Shown here piece after piece: positions 38,711 to 47,151 of a stretch of DNA of 64,000 bases. The stretch comes from Enterovirga aerilata (GTDB lineage: Bacteria > Pseudomonadota > Alphaproteobacteria > Rhizobiales > Beijerinckiaceae). The first letter of the stretch is position 1. Each line of letters begins with the position of its first letter. The DNA lies in the NCBI RefSeq assembly GCF_013044135.1, contig NZ_JABEPP010000001.1:248001-312000 (forward strand), read 5' to 3'. Made by a program: the position numbers and the translations under genes. The notes below the pieces were generated by a model. The model saw nothing but the letters and a program-made list of their open reading frames with translations. It did not search any database and was not told where the DNA came from.

Positions 38711-39156
38711 CAGGGCCGCGCCATCCGGCAGGCGGGTGCGAAGGCCCAGTTGCGGTCGAGCCCCTGGACGCAGAATTCGACGCCCCAGCCGTTGCCGAGA
38801 AAGTCCATGTCCTCGCGCACGGAATAGTCGACGCGGTGGCGGCGGCTGTTCGACAGCGTCGCGGTCGCCGTGCAGTAGCGGCGCGGGATCATGTCCAGCC
38901 CCCAGGGCTTGTAGGCGAGCGGGTGGATGCGCTCGTACTCGACGATGGTCAGGTCAGAGTTCCAGAACTGGGCTTCCTTCTCGGCGAACTGGTTCGCGAC
39001 CCTGGCGAGCACGGCCGGGTCGCCGCAGAGAGGAAGCTCTCCCGTATAGGGCAGGACGCGCTTCTCGGCCGGCGTCAGCTCCCGGGCGCCCGGAGTTCCG
39101 GCGAGGGGAAGGAGGGCCGCGAGGCCGAGGACCAGGGCTGGCAGGTTGCGACGCAT
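38710..39156 (-). CDS. Exported four-cysteine protein coupled to RNase T2
   Basis: 148 residues from ATG 39156 (MRRNLPALVLGLAALLP...). The signal peptide ends near ARE. The mature part has four Cys: 'LPLCGDPAVL', 'PRRYCTATATL', 'VEFCVQGLDRNW', 'FAPACRM', enough for two disulfides. It has no known enzyme motif. It overlaps RNase T2 by one base and should be exported with it. It could assist, tether or inhibit the nuclease, or be unrelated. I do not recognise the family. Confidence 0.72.
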   Translation of the reverse strand: MRRNLPALVLGLAALLPLAGTPGARELTPAEKRVLPYTGELPLCGDPAVLARVANQFAEKEAQFWNSDLTIVEYERIHPLAYKPWGLDMIPRRYCTATATLSNSRRHRVDYSVREDMDFLGNGWGVEFCVQGLDRNWAFAPACRMARP

Positions 39157-39237
39157 GGCGTCCCGGATGTTCGTGGCGACCCGCACACTTGGCCGCGAGG
39201 AGGCGGCCGGGTCAATGGCCGGGCCGCAACACTCGCC

Positions 39238-40305
39238 TCAGTAGATCGCGGTGCCGCGGTGAAGCTGGGGCTGGAGCACCAGGGGTGCCCCGGCGGGCCG
39301 GCCCGGCGCTCCGGCCGGCGGAGCGTAGGGATCGCGATGCGGGGCTGGAGCGGGGCCCCTGTAGGCCGGACCGTCCTGGCGCGGCGCCGCGGCGGCGCGG
39401 CTCGGCGCTGCCATCTCGTAGGCTGCCGCGCGGCTGGCGGGGGGCGGCGGCGAGGCGGCGGCCCGGCTCTGCGGGCCGGGGCCATGGCGCGGCAAGGCCT
39501 CCGAGACCGCGTAAGGATCCTCGCCCTCGTCCTCGATCTCCAGCGGCTCGGCCGGTTGCGGCAGCGGCCGGACCGCGGGCCTGGGCCGGGCGACCGGGAC
39601 GTCGGCTGCGCGGTCGGGATCGAGCCGGGGCTCGAACTTGATCATCGGCTTGCAGACGCGCCGTCTGCCGCGCGGATCGTGCCGGGCGAGGTCCAGGTGG
39701 AAGTGGTTGTAGTGGTAGATGTCGGAGCCGGGGGCCAGCACCGTCGTGAAATGGCGGCATGCGCCCACGAAGGCCTCGCGGAGGAAGTCCTGCTCGTCCG
39801 GCGCGCCTTTCCAGCCCTTCTCCACGCTGATCGTGCGGCCGTCGGCGAGCTTGAAGGACATGATGTCGACCGCGTTGCCGAAGGCATGCTCGGAGAGCTT
39901 GGCGCCGACGCGGTTGTTGCGGCCGCGGCAGGAATAGGAGCCGGCCCGGATCTCGGCGACGCTCGTGCCGAAATAGAGCTCGGCCGCGGGCTGCACCGTG
40001 CCGTTCAGCCAGGCGTCGATCTCGGGGATGATGGGACAGCCGAGCGTCAGCCGGTTGGAGAGGCCGACCGTGCCGTCGGCCAGCGCGGCGACCTTGAACG
40101 GGTACGAGATGCCGCAGGCGCCCGGCCCGTCGATCTCGGATGCGCGCGACATATAGGCCGTGGGCGTGACGAGCTTCGCCGCAAGGCATGCTTCCTCGGC
40201 CTGGGTCCGCCAGGCTTCACGCTGCTCGAAGCCGAAGCGCCCACAGCCCACGAGCGCAACGCCGACGAGCGTCAGGGCCAGAAACGCAACGTAGCCACGA
40301 CGCAT
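39238..40305 (-). CDS. Extensin-like C-domain lipoprotein (M15-like peptidase fold)
   Basis: 355 residues from ATG 40305. Lipobox 'ALVGC' with Cys at residue 21. The extensin-like C domain holds 'ACGISYPFKVAAL', 'SYSCRGRNNRVGAKLSEHAF', 'GNAVDIMSFKLADG' and 'IYHYNHFHLDLARH'; the S-x-H, x-D and H-x-H pattern is that of zinc D,D-carboxypeptidase-like enzymes. Likely acts on peptidoglycan from the membrane. The C-terminal ~130 residues are Pro/Ala/Arg-rich and disordered. A TTGA-N7-TTAAC sequence (CtrA-like) lies upstream around 40330-40346. Confidence 0.9.
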   Translation of the reverse strand: MRRGYVAFLALTLVGVALVGCGRFGFEQREAWRTQAEEACLAAKLVTPTAYMSRASEIDGPGACGISYPFKVAALADGTVGLSNRLTLGCPIIPEIDAWLNGTVQPAAELYFGTSVAEIRAGSYSCRGRNNRVGAKLSEHAFGNAVDIMSFKLADGRTISVEKGWKGAPDEQDFLREAFVGACRHFTTVLAPGSDIYHYNHFHLDLARHDPRGRRRVCKPMIKFEPRLDPDRAADVPVARPRPAVRPLPQPAEPLEIEDEGEDPYAVSEALPRHGPGPQSRAAASPPPPASRAAAYEMAAPSRAAAAPRQDGPAYRGPAPAPHRDPYAPPAGAPGRPAGAPLVLQPQLHRGTAIY

Positions 40306-40442
40306 TCCGATCAAATGCGGCGGGCGCGGTTAAGGGCGCTTCAACGGCTGCGGCGGGGCGCTGGCCCGAATCGGGGCAGCGTCATCTGGCGCCACCTTGC
40401 CGCCATGGGATAAGCCGTTCGCCCCTCCGCCTGCGGCCTCCC

Positions 40443-41678
40443 ATGCTGTCCCTCGTCGATCTCCTTGCCCGAATCGGATCGGGCGCGCTCACGCCAGAGA
40501 GCGCCTTCCGGCTGACCCTGGAGGCGATCGCGATGCGCGAGGGCGAGATCGGCGCCTTCGCGCATCTCGACCGGGATGCGCGCCCATCCGGACGAGGCCC
40601 GCTCAACGGGATCGCGGTGGGCGTGAAGGACATCATCGACACGGCCGGCATGCCGACCGAGATGGGCTCGCCGATCTATGCCGGATGGCGGCCGAAAGCG
40701 GACGCGCCCGTCGTCTCCGCGCTGAAGCGCGCCGGCGCGACGGTGATCGGCAAGACGACGACGACCGCCTTCGCGTCCGTCGACCCGACCCGGACGCGCA
40801 ACCCGCACGGGCTCTCGCACACGCCGGGCGGCTCCTCCGCGGGCTCCGCGGCCGCGGTCGGGGCCGGCATGGTCCCGCTCGCCGTCGGCACCCAGACCGG
40901 CGGCTCGGTCATCCGCCCGGCCGCCTATTGCGGCGCGGCCGCCATCAAGCCGTCCTTCCGCCTCCTGCCGACGGTCGGGGTGAAGTGCTTCGCCTGGACG
41001 CTCGATACGGTGGGGCTGTTCGCGGCCGGCACGGCCGACCTCGCCTTGGCGCTCGAACTCGTGAGCGGCCGGCCGATGCCGCTCGATCCGCCCGCGAGGC
41101 CGCGGATCGGCGTCGTCACGCAGGATTTCGCGGGCGAGCCCGAGCCCGCCGCGGCCGCGGCGTTGGAACGGGCCGCCCTCCTCCTCTCGCGAAGCGGGGC
41201 CGAGATCTGGGACGTGAAGCCCCCTTCCTCCTTCGCGGCCGCCTGGGCGGCGCACGGGACCATCCAGGATTTCGAGGCGAAGCACGCGCTCGCCTGGGAA
41301 TACGACCACCACCGGGCCGAGATCGCGCCGCTGCTCGGCGAGGCGCTCGACAAGGCGCAGGCCATTCCGGCAGCGGCCTATGACGATGCGCGGCGGCTTG
41401 CGAACCGTGCCCGCCGGGACGCCAGGGAGCTGTTCGCCGAACTCGACGCCGTCGTCACCTACGCGGCTCCCGGTCCGGCCCCCGAAGGTTACGGCTCGAC
41501 CGGCGACTCCCGCTACAACCGGCTCTGGACCCTGCTCGGGACCCCCTGCGTCAATGTCCCCGGGCTCGTCCGGGAGGGCGGGCTGCCCGTCGGCGTGCAG
41601 GTGATCGCGCCCTTCGCCCGCGACGGGGTCGCGCTCGCCCTCGCGCATCTCCTGGAGAGGGCACAGGCTGCCTCCTGA
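40443..41678 (+). CDS. Amidase signature family hydrolase
   Basis: 411 residues. The Ser-cisSer-Lys triad is complete: Lys in 'IAVGVKDIIDTAG' (about residue 62), Ser in 'TPGGSSAGSAAAVGAG' (about 131), nucleophile Ser in 'GTQTGGSVIRPAAYCG' (about 154). It is shorter than GatA and lacks GatB/GatC neighbours, so it is a stand-alone amidase of undetermined substrate (urea carboxylate, acylamides or similar). Start ATG 40443; longer frames upstream run through the extensin-like gene on the other strand. Confidence 0.92.
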   Translation: MLSLVDLLARIGSGALTPESAFRLTLEAIAMREGEIGAFAHLDRDARPSGRGPLNGIAVGVKDIIDTAGMPTEMGSPIYAGWRPKADAPVVSALKRAGATVIGKTTTTAFASVDPTRTRNPHGLSHTPGGSSAGSAAAVGAGMVPLAVGTQTGGSVIRPAAYCGAAAIKPSFRLLPTVGVKCFAWTLDTVGLFAAGTADLALALELVSGRPMPLDPPARPRIGVVTQDFAGEPEPAAAAALERAALLLSRSGAEIWDVKPPSSFAAAWAAHGTIQDFEAKHALAWEYDHHRAEIAPLLGEALDKAQAIPAAAYDDARRLANRARRDARELFAELDAVVTYAAPGPAPEGYGSTGDSRYNRLWTLLGTPCVNVPGLVREGGLPVGVQVIAPFARDGVALALAHLLERAQAAS

Positions 41679-41790
41679 AACGCGCCGCAGCACGGTCGGA
41701 CCCTGCGCCGCAGCATCGAAAGCCGCTGGCGCCGTGAAACCCGGGCTGTTAGCCTCGCGTTCAATACGGCGTCAGGCGAGGGGGCTAGCC

Positions 41791-41892
41791 ATGGACGTTC
41801 TGCTGAGATCGCATTGGTGGGGCCGAATGCAGGCGGCGGCAGCCTGCGCCGCGCTCGGGCTACTGGGAGCCATCGTGCTCGGAGTGTTCTGA
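41791..41892 (+). CDS. 33-residue membrane microprotein
   Basis: A short open frame in the 304-bp gap between the amidase and peptidase genes. GAGGGGG stands six bases before the ATG. The product begins MDVLLRSHWWGR and continues with an uninterrupted hydrophobic helix of about 20 residues ('CAALGLLGAIVLGVF' at the end), the pattern of a single-span microprotein with cytoplasmic basic N terminus. An imperfect hairpin follows 12 bases after the stop. Without comparison it is a prediction, but ribosome site, composition and placement agree. Confidence 0.5.
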   Translation: MDVLLRSHWWGRMQAAAACAALGLLGAIVLGVF

Positions 41893-41903
41893 TCCGAGCT
41901 CGT

Positions 41904-41947
41904 CCCGACCGGATGCCGGCGCCCGGCCGGTTGCCGGGCCGGTCGGG
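41904..41947. other. Long imperfect hairpin after the microprotein
   Basis: Inner arms GCCCGGC (41921-41927) and GCCGGGC (41933-41939), outer arms CCCGACCG (41904-41911) and CGGTCGGG (41940-41947), with a nine-base bulge on the left side. No T-run follows, so intrinsic termination is doubtful. It may shield or stabilise the microprotein message. Confidence 0.45.
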
Positions 41948-41982
41948 ATCATGCCAAGCGGAGGCCATTTCGCGAGGCCTCC

Positions 41983-44055
41983 GTGACCGGACATCGACCT
42001 GACAACGTGCTGATCGGGCCCTGGGCGACGCCTTTCGGGGCCCCGCCCTTCGACCTGATCGACCGGGCGAGCTTCCGAGACGCCTTCGACCACGCCATCG
42101 CGGAGGATCGGCGCGAGGTCGACCTCATCACGAACGACCCGGCCGAGCCCAGCTTCGAGAACACCATCGTGGCTCTCGAACGGAGCGGGCGGCTGCTGAA
42201 CCGGGTCTCCGCCACCTTCTTCAACCTGACGGGCGCGGATACCGACGACACCCTGAAGGCGATCGAGCGGGACATCGCGCCCGTACTCGCCAAGCACAAC
42301 AGCTCGATCTACCTCAACGACGCGCTGTTCCGCCGCATCGACCTGCTGAAGGGGCGCCGGGACGAACTCGGGCTCGGCGAGGAGGAAGTCCGGCTCCTCG
42401 ACAAGTGGCACAAGCTCTTCGTCCGCCAGGGGGCGGGGCGTCCTGCCGAGGTGCGGGCGCGGCTCGCCGAGATCGGGGAGCGGCTCGCCGTGCTCGGCAC
42501 CCGCTTCGGCCAGAACGTGCTTGCGGACGAGCAGGCCTATACGCTCCGGCTCGAAACCGAGGAGGACCTCGCCGGCCTCCCCGACTTCATGGTCGCGGCG
42601 GCGCGGGAGGCCGCGGCCGAGCGCGGGCTCGACGGCCACGTCATCACGCTCTCGCGCTCCTCGATCGAGCCCTTTCTCCAGTACTGCGCGCGTCGCGACC
42701 TGCGGGAGAAGGCGTTCCGCGCCTGGATCGCGCGCGGGGAGGGCGGCGGAGAGACGGACAACCGCGCGATCATCGCCGAGATGGTGGAGTTGCGGGCCGA
42801 GCGGGCGCGCCTTCTCGGCTATGCGAGCTTCGCCCATTTCCGGCTCGACGACACGATGGCCGGCACGCCGGAGCGGGCGCTCGAGCTCCTGCGCTCCGTG
42901 TGGGGACCGGCGCGCGCGCTCGCGCTGCGCGAGGCGGCCGACCTGCAGAAGCTCGCCGATGCCGAGGGTGGCGGATTCCGCATCGCGCCCTGGGACTGGC
43001 GCTACTATGCCGAGCGTTTGCGCAAGGAGCGCTTCGCGCTCGATGCGGAGGGCGTGAAGCCCTATCTCCAGCTCGACCGCGTGATCGAGGCGGCCTTCGA
43101 CTGCGCCGGCCGGCTGTTCGGCCTGAACTTCACCGAGCGCCGGGACGTCCCGACATATCACCCGGACGTGCGCGCCTTCGAGGTGACGGACCGCGAGGGC
43201 CGGCATGTCGGGCTGTTCCTCGGCGACTATTTCGCCCGGCCGTCCAAGCGCTCCGGCGCCTGGATGAGCGCGTTCCGCACGCAGTGGAAGCTCGACGGCG
43301 AGGTCCGGCCGATCATCGTCAACGTGATGAATTTCTCGAAGAGCGCCGGCGAGGAGCCGGCGCTCCTGTCCTTCGACGACGCCCGCACCCTGTTCCACGA
43401 ATTCGGCCACGGGCTGCACGGCCTTCTCTCCGACGTGACCTATCCGTCGCTCGCGGGCACCGCCGTCCCGCGCGATTTCGTCGAGTTCCCGTCCCAGCTC
43501 TACGAGCATTGGCTGGAGCAGCCCGCCGTGCTGCGGCGCTACGCCCGCCATTACCGCACGGGCGAGCCGATGCCGGACAGCCTGATCGAGCGCGTTCTCG
43601 CCTCGCGCCAGTTCAACCAGGGCTTCGCGACCGTCGAGTATACCGCCTCCGCGCTCGTCGACATGGAGCTGCATCTCCTGCCCTCGGCGCACAACCTCGA
43701 CGTCGTCGCGTTCGAGCGGGCGACGCTGGAGAGCCTCGGCATGCCGGAGCCGATCGCGATGCGGCACCGGACCCCGCATTTCGGGCACGTCTTCTCGGGC
43801 GAGGGCTATTCGGCCGCCTATTACAGCTATCTCTGGTCGGAGACCCTCGACGCGGACGGCTTCGCCGCCTTCGAGGAGGCCGGCGACATCTTCGATCCCG
43901 CGACGGCCGGCCGCCTGCGGCGCTACGTCTATTCGGCGGGCGACCTGCGCGATCCCGCGGAGGCCTACCGGGCCTTCCGCGGCCGGCTGCCCTCGCCCGA
44001 GGCCCTGATGCGCCAGCGCGGGCTGCTCGCGGTGGCGAGCGAGGCGGAGATGTAG
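41983..44055 (+). CDS. M3 family oligopeptidase (OpdA/Dcp type)
   Basis: 690 residues from GTG 41983 (GAGG five bases upstream). Zinc metallopeptidase of the thimet oligopeptidase family; cuts short cytosolic peptides, including signal-peptide fragments. The HExxH motif is 'LFHEFGHGLHGLLS' (about residue 472), with the distal Glu in 'VEFPSQLYEHWLEQP' and 'GVYSAAYYSY'-like C-terminal 'GEGYSAAYYSYLWSE'. Full family length. Convergent with ohr. Confidence 0.95.
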   Translation: MTGHRPDNVLIGPWATPFGAPPFDLIDRASFRDAFDHAIAEDRREVDLITNDPAEPSFENTIVALERSGRLLNRVSATFFNLTGADTDDTLKAIERDIAPVLAKHNSSIYLNDALFRRIDLLKGRRDELGLGEEEVRLLDKWHKLFVRQGAGRPAEVRARLAEIGERLAVLGTRFGQNVLADEQAYTLRLETEEDLAGLPDFMVAAAREAAAERGLDGHVITLSRSSIEPFLQYCARRDLREKAFRAWIARGEGGGETDNRAIIAEMVELRAERARLLGYASFAHFRLDDTMAGTPERALELLRSVWGPARALALREAADLQKLADAEGGGFRIAPWDWRYYAERLRKERFALDAEGVKPYLQLDRVIEAAFDCAGRLFGLNFTERRDVPTYHPDVRAFEVTDREGRHVGLFLGDYFARPSKRSGAWMSAFRTQWKLDGEVRPIIVNVMNFSKSAGEEPALLSFDDARTLFHEFGHGLHGLLSDVTYPSLAGTAVPRDFVEFPSQLYEHWLEQPAVLRRYARHYRTGEPMPDSLIERVLASRQFNQGFATVEYTASALVDMELHLLPSAHNLDVVAFERATLESLGMPEPIAMRHRTPHFGHVFSGEGYSAAYYSYLWSETLDADGFAAFEEAGDIFDPATAGRLRRYVYSAGDLRDPAEAYRAFRGRLPSPEALMRQRGLLAVASEAEM

Positions 44056-44073
44056 CTCCGCCCCCGCGAGCGC

Positions 44074-44502
44074 CTACGCGACCGTGAGCGTCTTCTGGAT
44101 GTTGCCCCTGGTCGCGTGGGAGTAGGGGCAGACGATATCCGCCCGCCGCACGAGGTCCTCGGCCCGGTCGCGATCGAGCCCCGGCAGCGTCACCGTGAGC
44201 GCGACCGTGATGCCGAAACCCTCTCCGTCGTCGCGCGGACCGATCCCGACCGCGGCCTCGACCTTCGCGTCGGCCGGAACCGGGATCTTGTCGCGGTTGC
44301 CGACGAAGCGCATCGCGCCGAGGAAGCAGGCCGAATAGCCGACCGCGAAGAGCTGCTCGGGATTCGTGCCCGGATTGCCGGCACCACCGAGCGCCTTCGG
44401 GGTCGTGAGCTTCAGGTCGAGGACCTTGTCGTCCGTCTGGGCCGAACCCTCGCGGCCGCCGCCCGTCGCGTGGCCATGTGCCGTGTAGAGAACCTTCACC
44501 AT
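44074..44502 (-). CDS. ohr: Organic hydroperoxide resistance protein (Ohr)
   Basis: 142 residues, the usual size. Thiol peroxidase that reduces organic hydroperoxides using lipoylated partners. Peroxidatic Cys in 'GYSACFLGAMRFVG' (about 58) and resolving Cys in 'IVCPYSHATRGN' (about 123); the catalytic Arg region is also kept near 'HATGGGREGSAQ'. GGGAGAG lies four bases before the ATG. Divergent from ohrR with 123 bases and two matching palindromes between. Confidence 0.96.
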   Translation of the reverse strand: MVKVLYTAHGHATGGGREGSAQTDDKVLDLKLTTPKALGGAGNPGTNPEQLFAVGYSACFLGAMRFVGNRDKIPVPADAKVEAAVGIGPRDDGEGFGITVALTVTLPGLDRDRAEDLVRRADIVCPYSHATRGNIQKTLTVA

Positions 44503-44539
44503 GACACTCTCCCGTGCGGGGCCGCTCGACCCTAATTAA

Positions 44540-44582
44540 ATTGCGCGCAATACATCTAATCGACATTCCGATTGCGCGCAAT
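44540..44582. promoter_or_regulatory. Twin OhrR operator palindromes
   Basis: Two identical 12-bp perfect palindromes ATTGCGCGCAAT at 44540-44551 and 44571-44582, centres 31 bp (three helical turns) apart, in the ohr/ohrR divergent region. The second extends to 16 bp (CGATTGCGCGCAATCG). The pairing with ohrR next to it makes autoregulation plus ohr control the obvious reading: the repressor is released when its Cys is oxidised by organic peroxides. Confidence 0.8.
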
Positions 44583-44625
44583 CGATTTCCGCGCGAGAAT
44601 CCGATCACGAACTCGGGAGCATCCG

Positions 44626-45099
44626 GTGCCTGCGCCGAACCGACCCATGCCGGTCGACATGCTGTGCTTTGCCGTCTACTCGGCGGCGCATGCCTTCAAC
44701 CGCGCCTATCGGCCGCTTCTGGCGCGCCACGGCCTCACCTATCCGCAGTACCTTGTCCTGCTCCTGCTCTGGGCGGATGACGGGCAGACCGTGAGCGAGC
44801 TCGGCGCGCCGCTCTTTCTCGATTCCGGAACTCTCACGCCGCTCTTGCGGCGGCTGGAGAGCGCCGGCCATATCCGGCGCGAGCGCGACCGGGAGGACGA
44901 GCGCCAGGTGAGGATCCGGCTGACCGGCAGGGGTAGGGCGCTCGAGGCGGAGCTCGCGGATGTGCCGGCCGCGATCGGCTGCGCGGTCGGGATGCCGGCC
45001 GCGGAGCTGCGGGAGCTGACGGGCCGCATCCGGGAACTTGGGCGGACGCTGCGCGCCACCGCCGGATCGGAGATGGACGGGGACGGCGATGGCGCATGA
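44626..45099 (+). CDS. ohrR: MarR-family organic peroxide sensor repressor OhrR
   Basis: 157 residues from GTG 44626, with GGGAG six bases before; ATG 44647 is the alternative. 'VDMLCFAVYSAAHAFNRAYRP' carries the peroxide-sensing Cys (about residue 14), followed by the winged helix 'LTYPQYLVLLLLWADDGQTV', 'LDSGTLTPLLRRLESAGHI' and 'REDERQVRIRLTGRG'. Only the N-terminal Cys is in the sensing position; a second Cys later ('AIGCAVGMPA') may make it a two-Cys type. The 3' end overlaps ubiA by 11 bases. Confidence 0.94.
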   Translation: MPAPNRPMPVDMLCFAVYSAAHAFNRAYRPLLARHGLTYPQYLVLLLLWADDGQTVSELGAPLFLDSGTLTPLLRRLESAGHIRRERDREDERQVRIRLTGRGRALEAELADVPAAIGCAVGMPAAELRELTGRIRELGRTLRATAGSEMDGDGDGA

Positions 45100-46030
45100 C
45101 CAGCTGAGGATGGACCGGGTCGCGGATGCGCCGCGCTGGAACCCGGTCGACAACCTGGCTCCGGACGGCTGGAAGCCGTGGCTCAGGCTCGGGCGCTACG
45201 ACCGGCCGATCGGGTCCTGGCTCCTCATGTGGCCCTGCTGGTGGTCGGCGGCGCTCGCCGCCCAGGCCTCCGGCCGCCTCGAGCAGCTGCCGGCCCATCT
45301 GGCGCTCTTCTATGTCGGAGCCTTCGTCATGCGGGGCGCGGGCACGACCTGGAACGACATCCTCGACCGCAACATCGATGCTCGCGTCGAGCGGACGAAG
45401 CTGCGCCCGCTCGCCTCGGGGCAGATCGGAGTCAAGGCGGCGCTCGCCTTCGCGATCGTCCAGTCGCTGATCGGGCTGCTGGTCCTGCTCCAGTTCAACG
45501 CGTTCTCGATCGCGCTCGGCTGCCTCTCGCTCGTGCCGGTCGCGGTCTATCCGCTGATGAAGCGCTTCTTCGCGCTGCCGCAGGCCGTCTTCGGGCTCTG
45601 CTTCGCCTGGGGCGCGCTGATGGGCTGGGCCGCGGTCTTCGGCGCGCTCGCGGCGGCGCCGGTCCTCATGTACTGGGGCGCCTATTGCTGGTGCATCGGC
45701 TACGACACGGTGTACGGGCACCAGGACCAGCGCGACGACGCCATCATCGGCGTGCAGTCCACCTCGCGCACCTTCGGCCGCTGGAGCCGTGCCATCATCG
45801 CGGGGCTCTATGGCGCGGCGGTGCTGCTGATCGGGCTCGCCCTCTGGTCCGCGGGCGCCTCCTGGCCGGGCTATCTCGGCCTTGCGGCCTTCGCGGCTCA
45901 TCTCGCCCAGCAGGTGGTGCGGCTCGATCCCGGCGACCCGCCCCTCTGCCTCCGCCTGTTCAGGTCGAATCGGGATGCCGGCGCGCTGCTGTTCCTGGGA
46001 TTGCTGGCCGATGCGGCGATGAGGGGGTGA
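45089..46030 (+). CDS. ubiA: 4-Hydroxybenzoate polyprenyltransferase
   Basis: 313 residues from ATG 45089; membrane enzyme of ubiquinone synthesis that attaches the polyprenyl tail. First Asp-rich motif 'TWNDILDRNIDARVERTK' and second 'IGYDTVYGHQDQRDD' chelate Mg-diphosphate; about eight to nine hydrophobic helices. Starts inside the end of ohrR, so peroxide-responsive co-transcription with ohrR is possible though the functional link is unclear. Confidence 0.95.
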   Translation: MAHDQLRMDRVADAPRWNPVDNLAPDGWKPWLRLGRYDRPIGSWLLMWPCWWSAALAAQASGRLEQLPAHLALFYVGAFVMRGAGTTWNDILDRNIDARVERTKLRPLASGQIGVKAALAFAIVQSLIGLLVLLQFNAFSIALGCLSLVPVAVYPLMKRFFALPQAVFGLCFAWGALMGWAAVFGALAAAPVLMYWGAYCWCIGYDTVYGHQDQRDDAIIGVQSTSRTFGRWSRAIIAGLYGAAVLLIGLALWSAGASWPGYLGLAAFAAHLAQQVVRLDPGDPPLCLRLFRSNRDAGALLFLGLLADAAMRG

Positions 46031-46111
46031 GCGGCAAGCCGCTCGCTGATGCCGGGCCGGGGACGGCGTCGCCTTCGGCGCAGGGCGGCCGAGATCCGGC
46101 CGCGAGCCGGC

Positions 46112-47059
46112 TCAGGCGGCGTAACGGTTCGCGGTCGGGCCGAAATAGTTGATGTAGCGGCCGCTGATGGCCTCGACGGGGAGGGCGACGAACACGTCCG
46201 TCGTGCCGAACTGCCTGTCGATGGCGGCGCCCTCGCCGAACTTCGCCCCGACCCGGAGATAGGCCTTCACCAGCGGCGGCAGGCTGAGGAGCGCCGCCTT
46301 CCTGTCGATCGCCTCGGCCGCGATCCTATCCATGCGGACCAGGCGCCCGGGACGCGGGCGTGCGCTCCATTCGGGCTCGGCCCTGGCGAAATGGTGCAGG
46401 AAGCTCAAAGGCACGGCGAGCCTGTCGGGATCGGTTCCTTCGAGGCTCGCGCAGCCGATCATCGCGTCGATGCTGTGGCGCTGCACATAGGCCCAGATCC
46501 CGGCCCAGAGCAGCTCGACGGTCTTCTTGTTGCGGTAGGGCCGCAGCACGCAGGAGCGGCCGAGCTCGAGCAGGTTCCTGCCCCGATGCCTGTCCAGGAG
46601 CGGGGCAATGTCGAATTCGCCGGCCGTGTAGAAGCCGGAATGCGCCTCCGCCACGTCGCCCCGCAGCAGCCGGTAGGTGCCGACGACCTTCGGCTTCGGC
46701 GCCCGGAACGGCTTCCGCTTCACGGCATGGTCGAGGACGAGCAGGTGGTCGCAGATCGCATCGTAGGCGTCGATGTCGCGCCGCTTCAGGGCGGCCAGGC
46801 CGACCGGCACGGCCGACATCTCCTCGTAGAACACCTTGTAGCGCAGGCGCTGCGCGCGCTTGATCTCCTGCGGTCCCGCGGCGAGCCGGACCTCCAGGGA
46901 CCCGAGCCGCCCGAAGCTCTCCGGCAGTGCGATCGGTAGGCCAAACCCGGGCAGGAAGCGGGAGGCCGTCCCGCGCAGCATCGCGGGCACGAAGGGCAGG
47001 CCGGGCAGAGTCGGTGCCGGCCGTGGGACATCACGGTCGAACTGCGACTGGCTGGACAT
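46112..47059 (-). CDS. OlsB-like GNAT N-acyltransferase
   Basis: 315 residues from ATG 47059. 'AQRLRYKVFYEEMSAV', 'YDAICDHLLVLDH', 'VVGTYRLLRGDVAEAHSGFY', 'ELGRSCVLRPYRNKKTVELL' and 'YLRVGAKFGEGAAIDRQFGT' are the COG3176 hemolysin-like/OlsB pattern. OlsB adds a 3-hydroxyacyl chain from ACP to ornithine, the first step of ornithine-lipid synthesis. No olsA acyltransferase is next to it in the window, so the OlsB assignment rests on sequence pattern. The preceding kinase gene lies 92 bases downstream on the same strand's upstream side. Confidence 0.78.
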   Translation of the reverse strand: MSSQSQFDRDVPRPAPTLPGLPFVPAMLRGTASRFLPGFGLPIALPESFGRLGSLEVRLAAGPQEIKRAQRLRYKVFYEEMSAVPVGLAALKRRDIDAYDAICDHLLVLDHAVKRKPFRAPKPKVVGTYRLLRGDVAEAHSGFYTAGEFDIAPLLDRHRGRNLLELGRSCVLRPYRNKKTVELLWAGIWAYVQRHSIDAMIGCASLEGTDPDRLAVPLSFLHHFARAEPEWSARPRPGRLVRMDRIAAEAIDRKAALLSLPPLVKAYLRVGAKFGEGAAIDRQFGTTDVFVALPVEAISGRYINYFGPTANRYAA

Positions 47060-47151
47060 GCGGGGTAGCTCCGGCAAATCGGCATGCGGCGCCGATTGCT
47101 GCGGCCTTACATCACGGCCCTCTGACGAATTTGCGACGGGCGGCGGGGCGA

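Noticed and set aside
41904-41947. Intrinsic terminator after the microprotein.
   Set aside because: The stem is strong but bulged and is followed by ATCATGCC, not by T residues.
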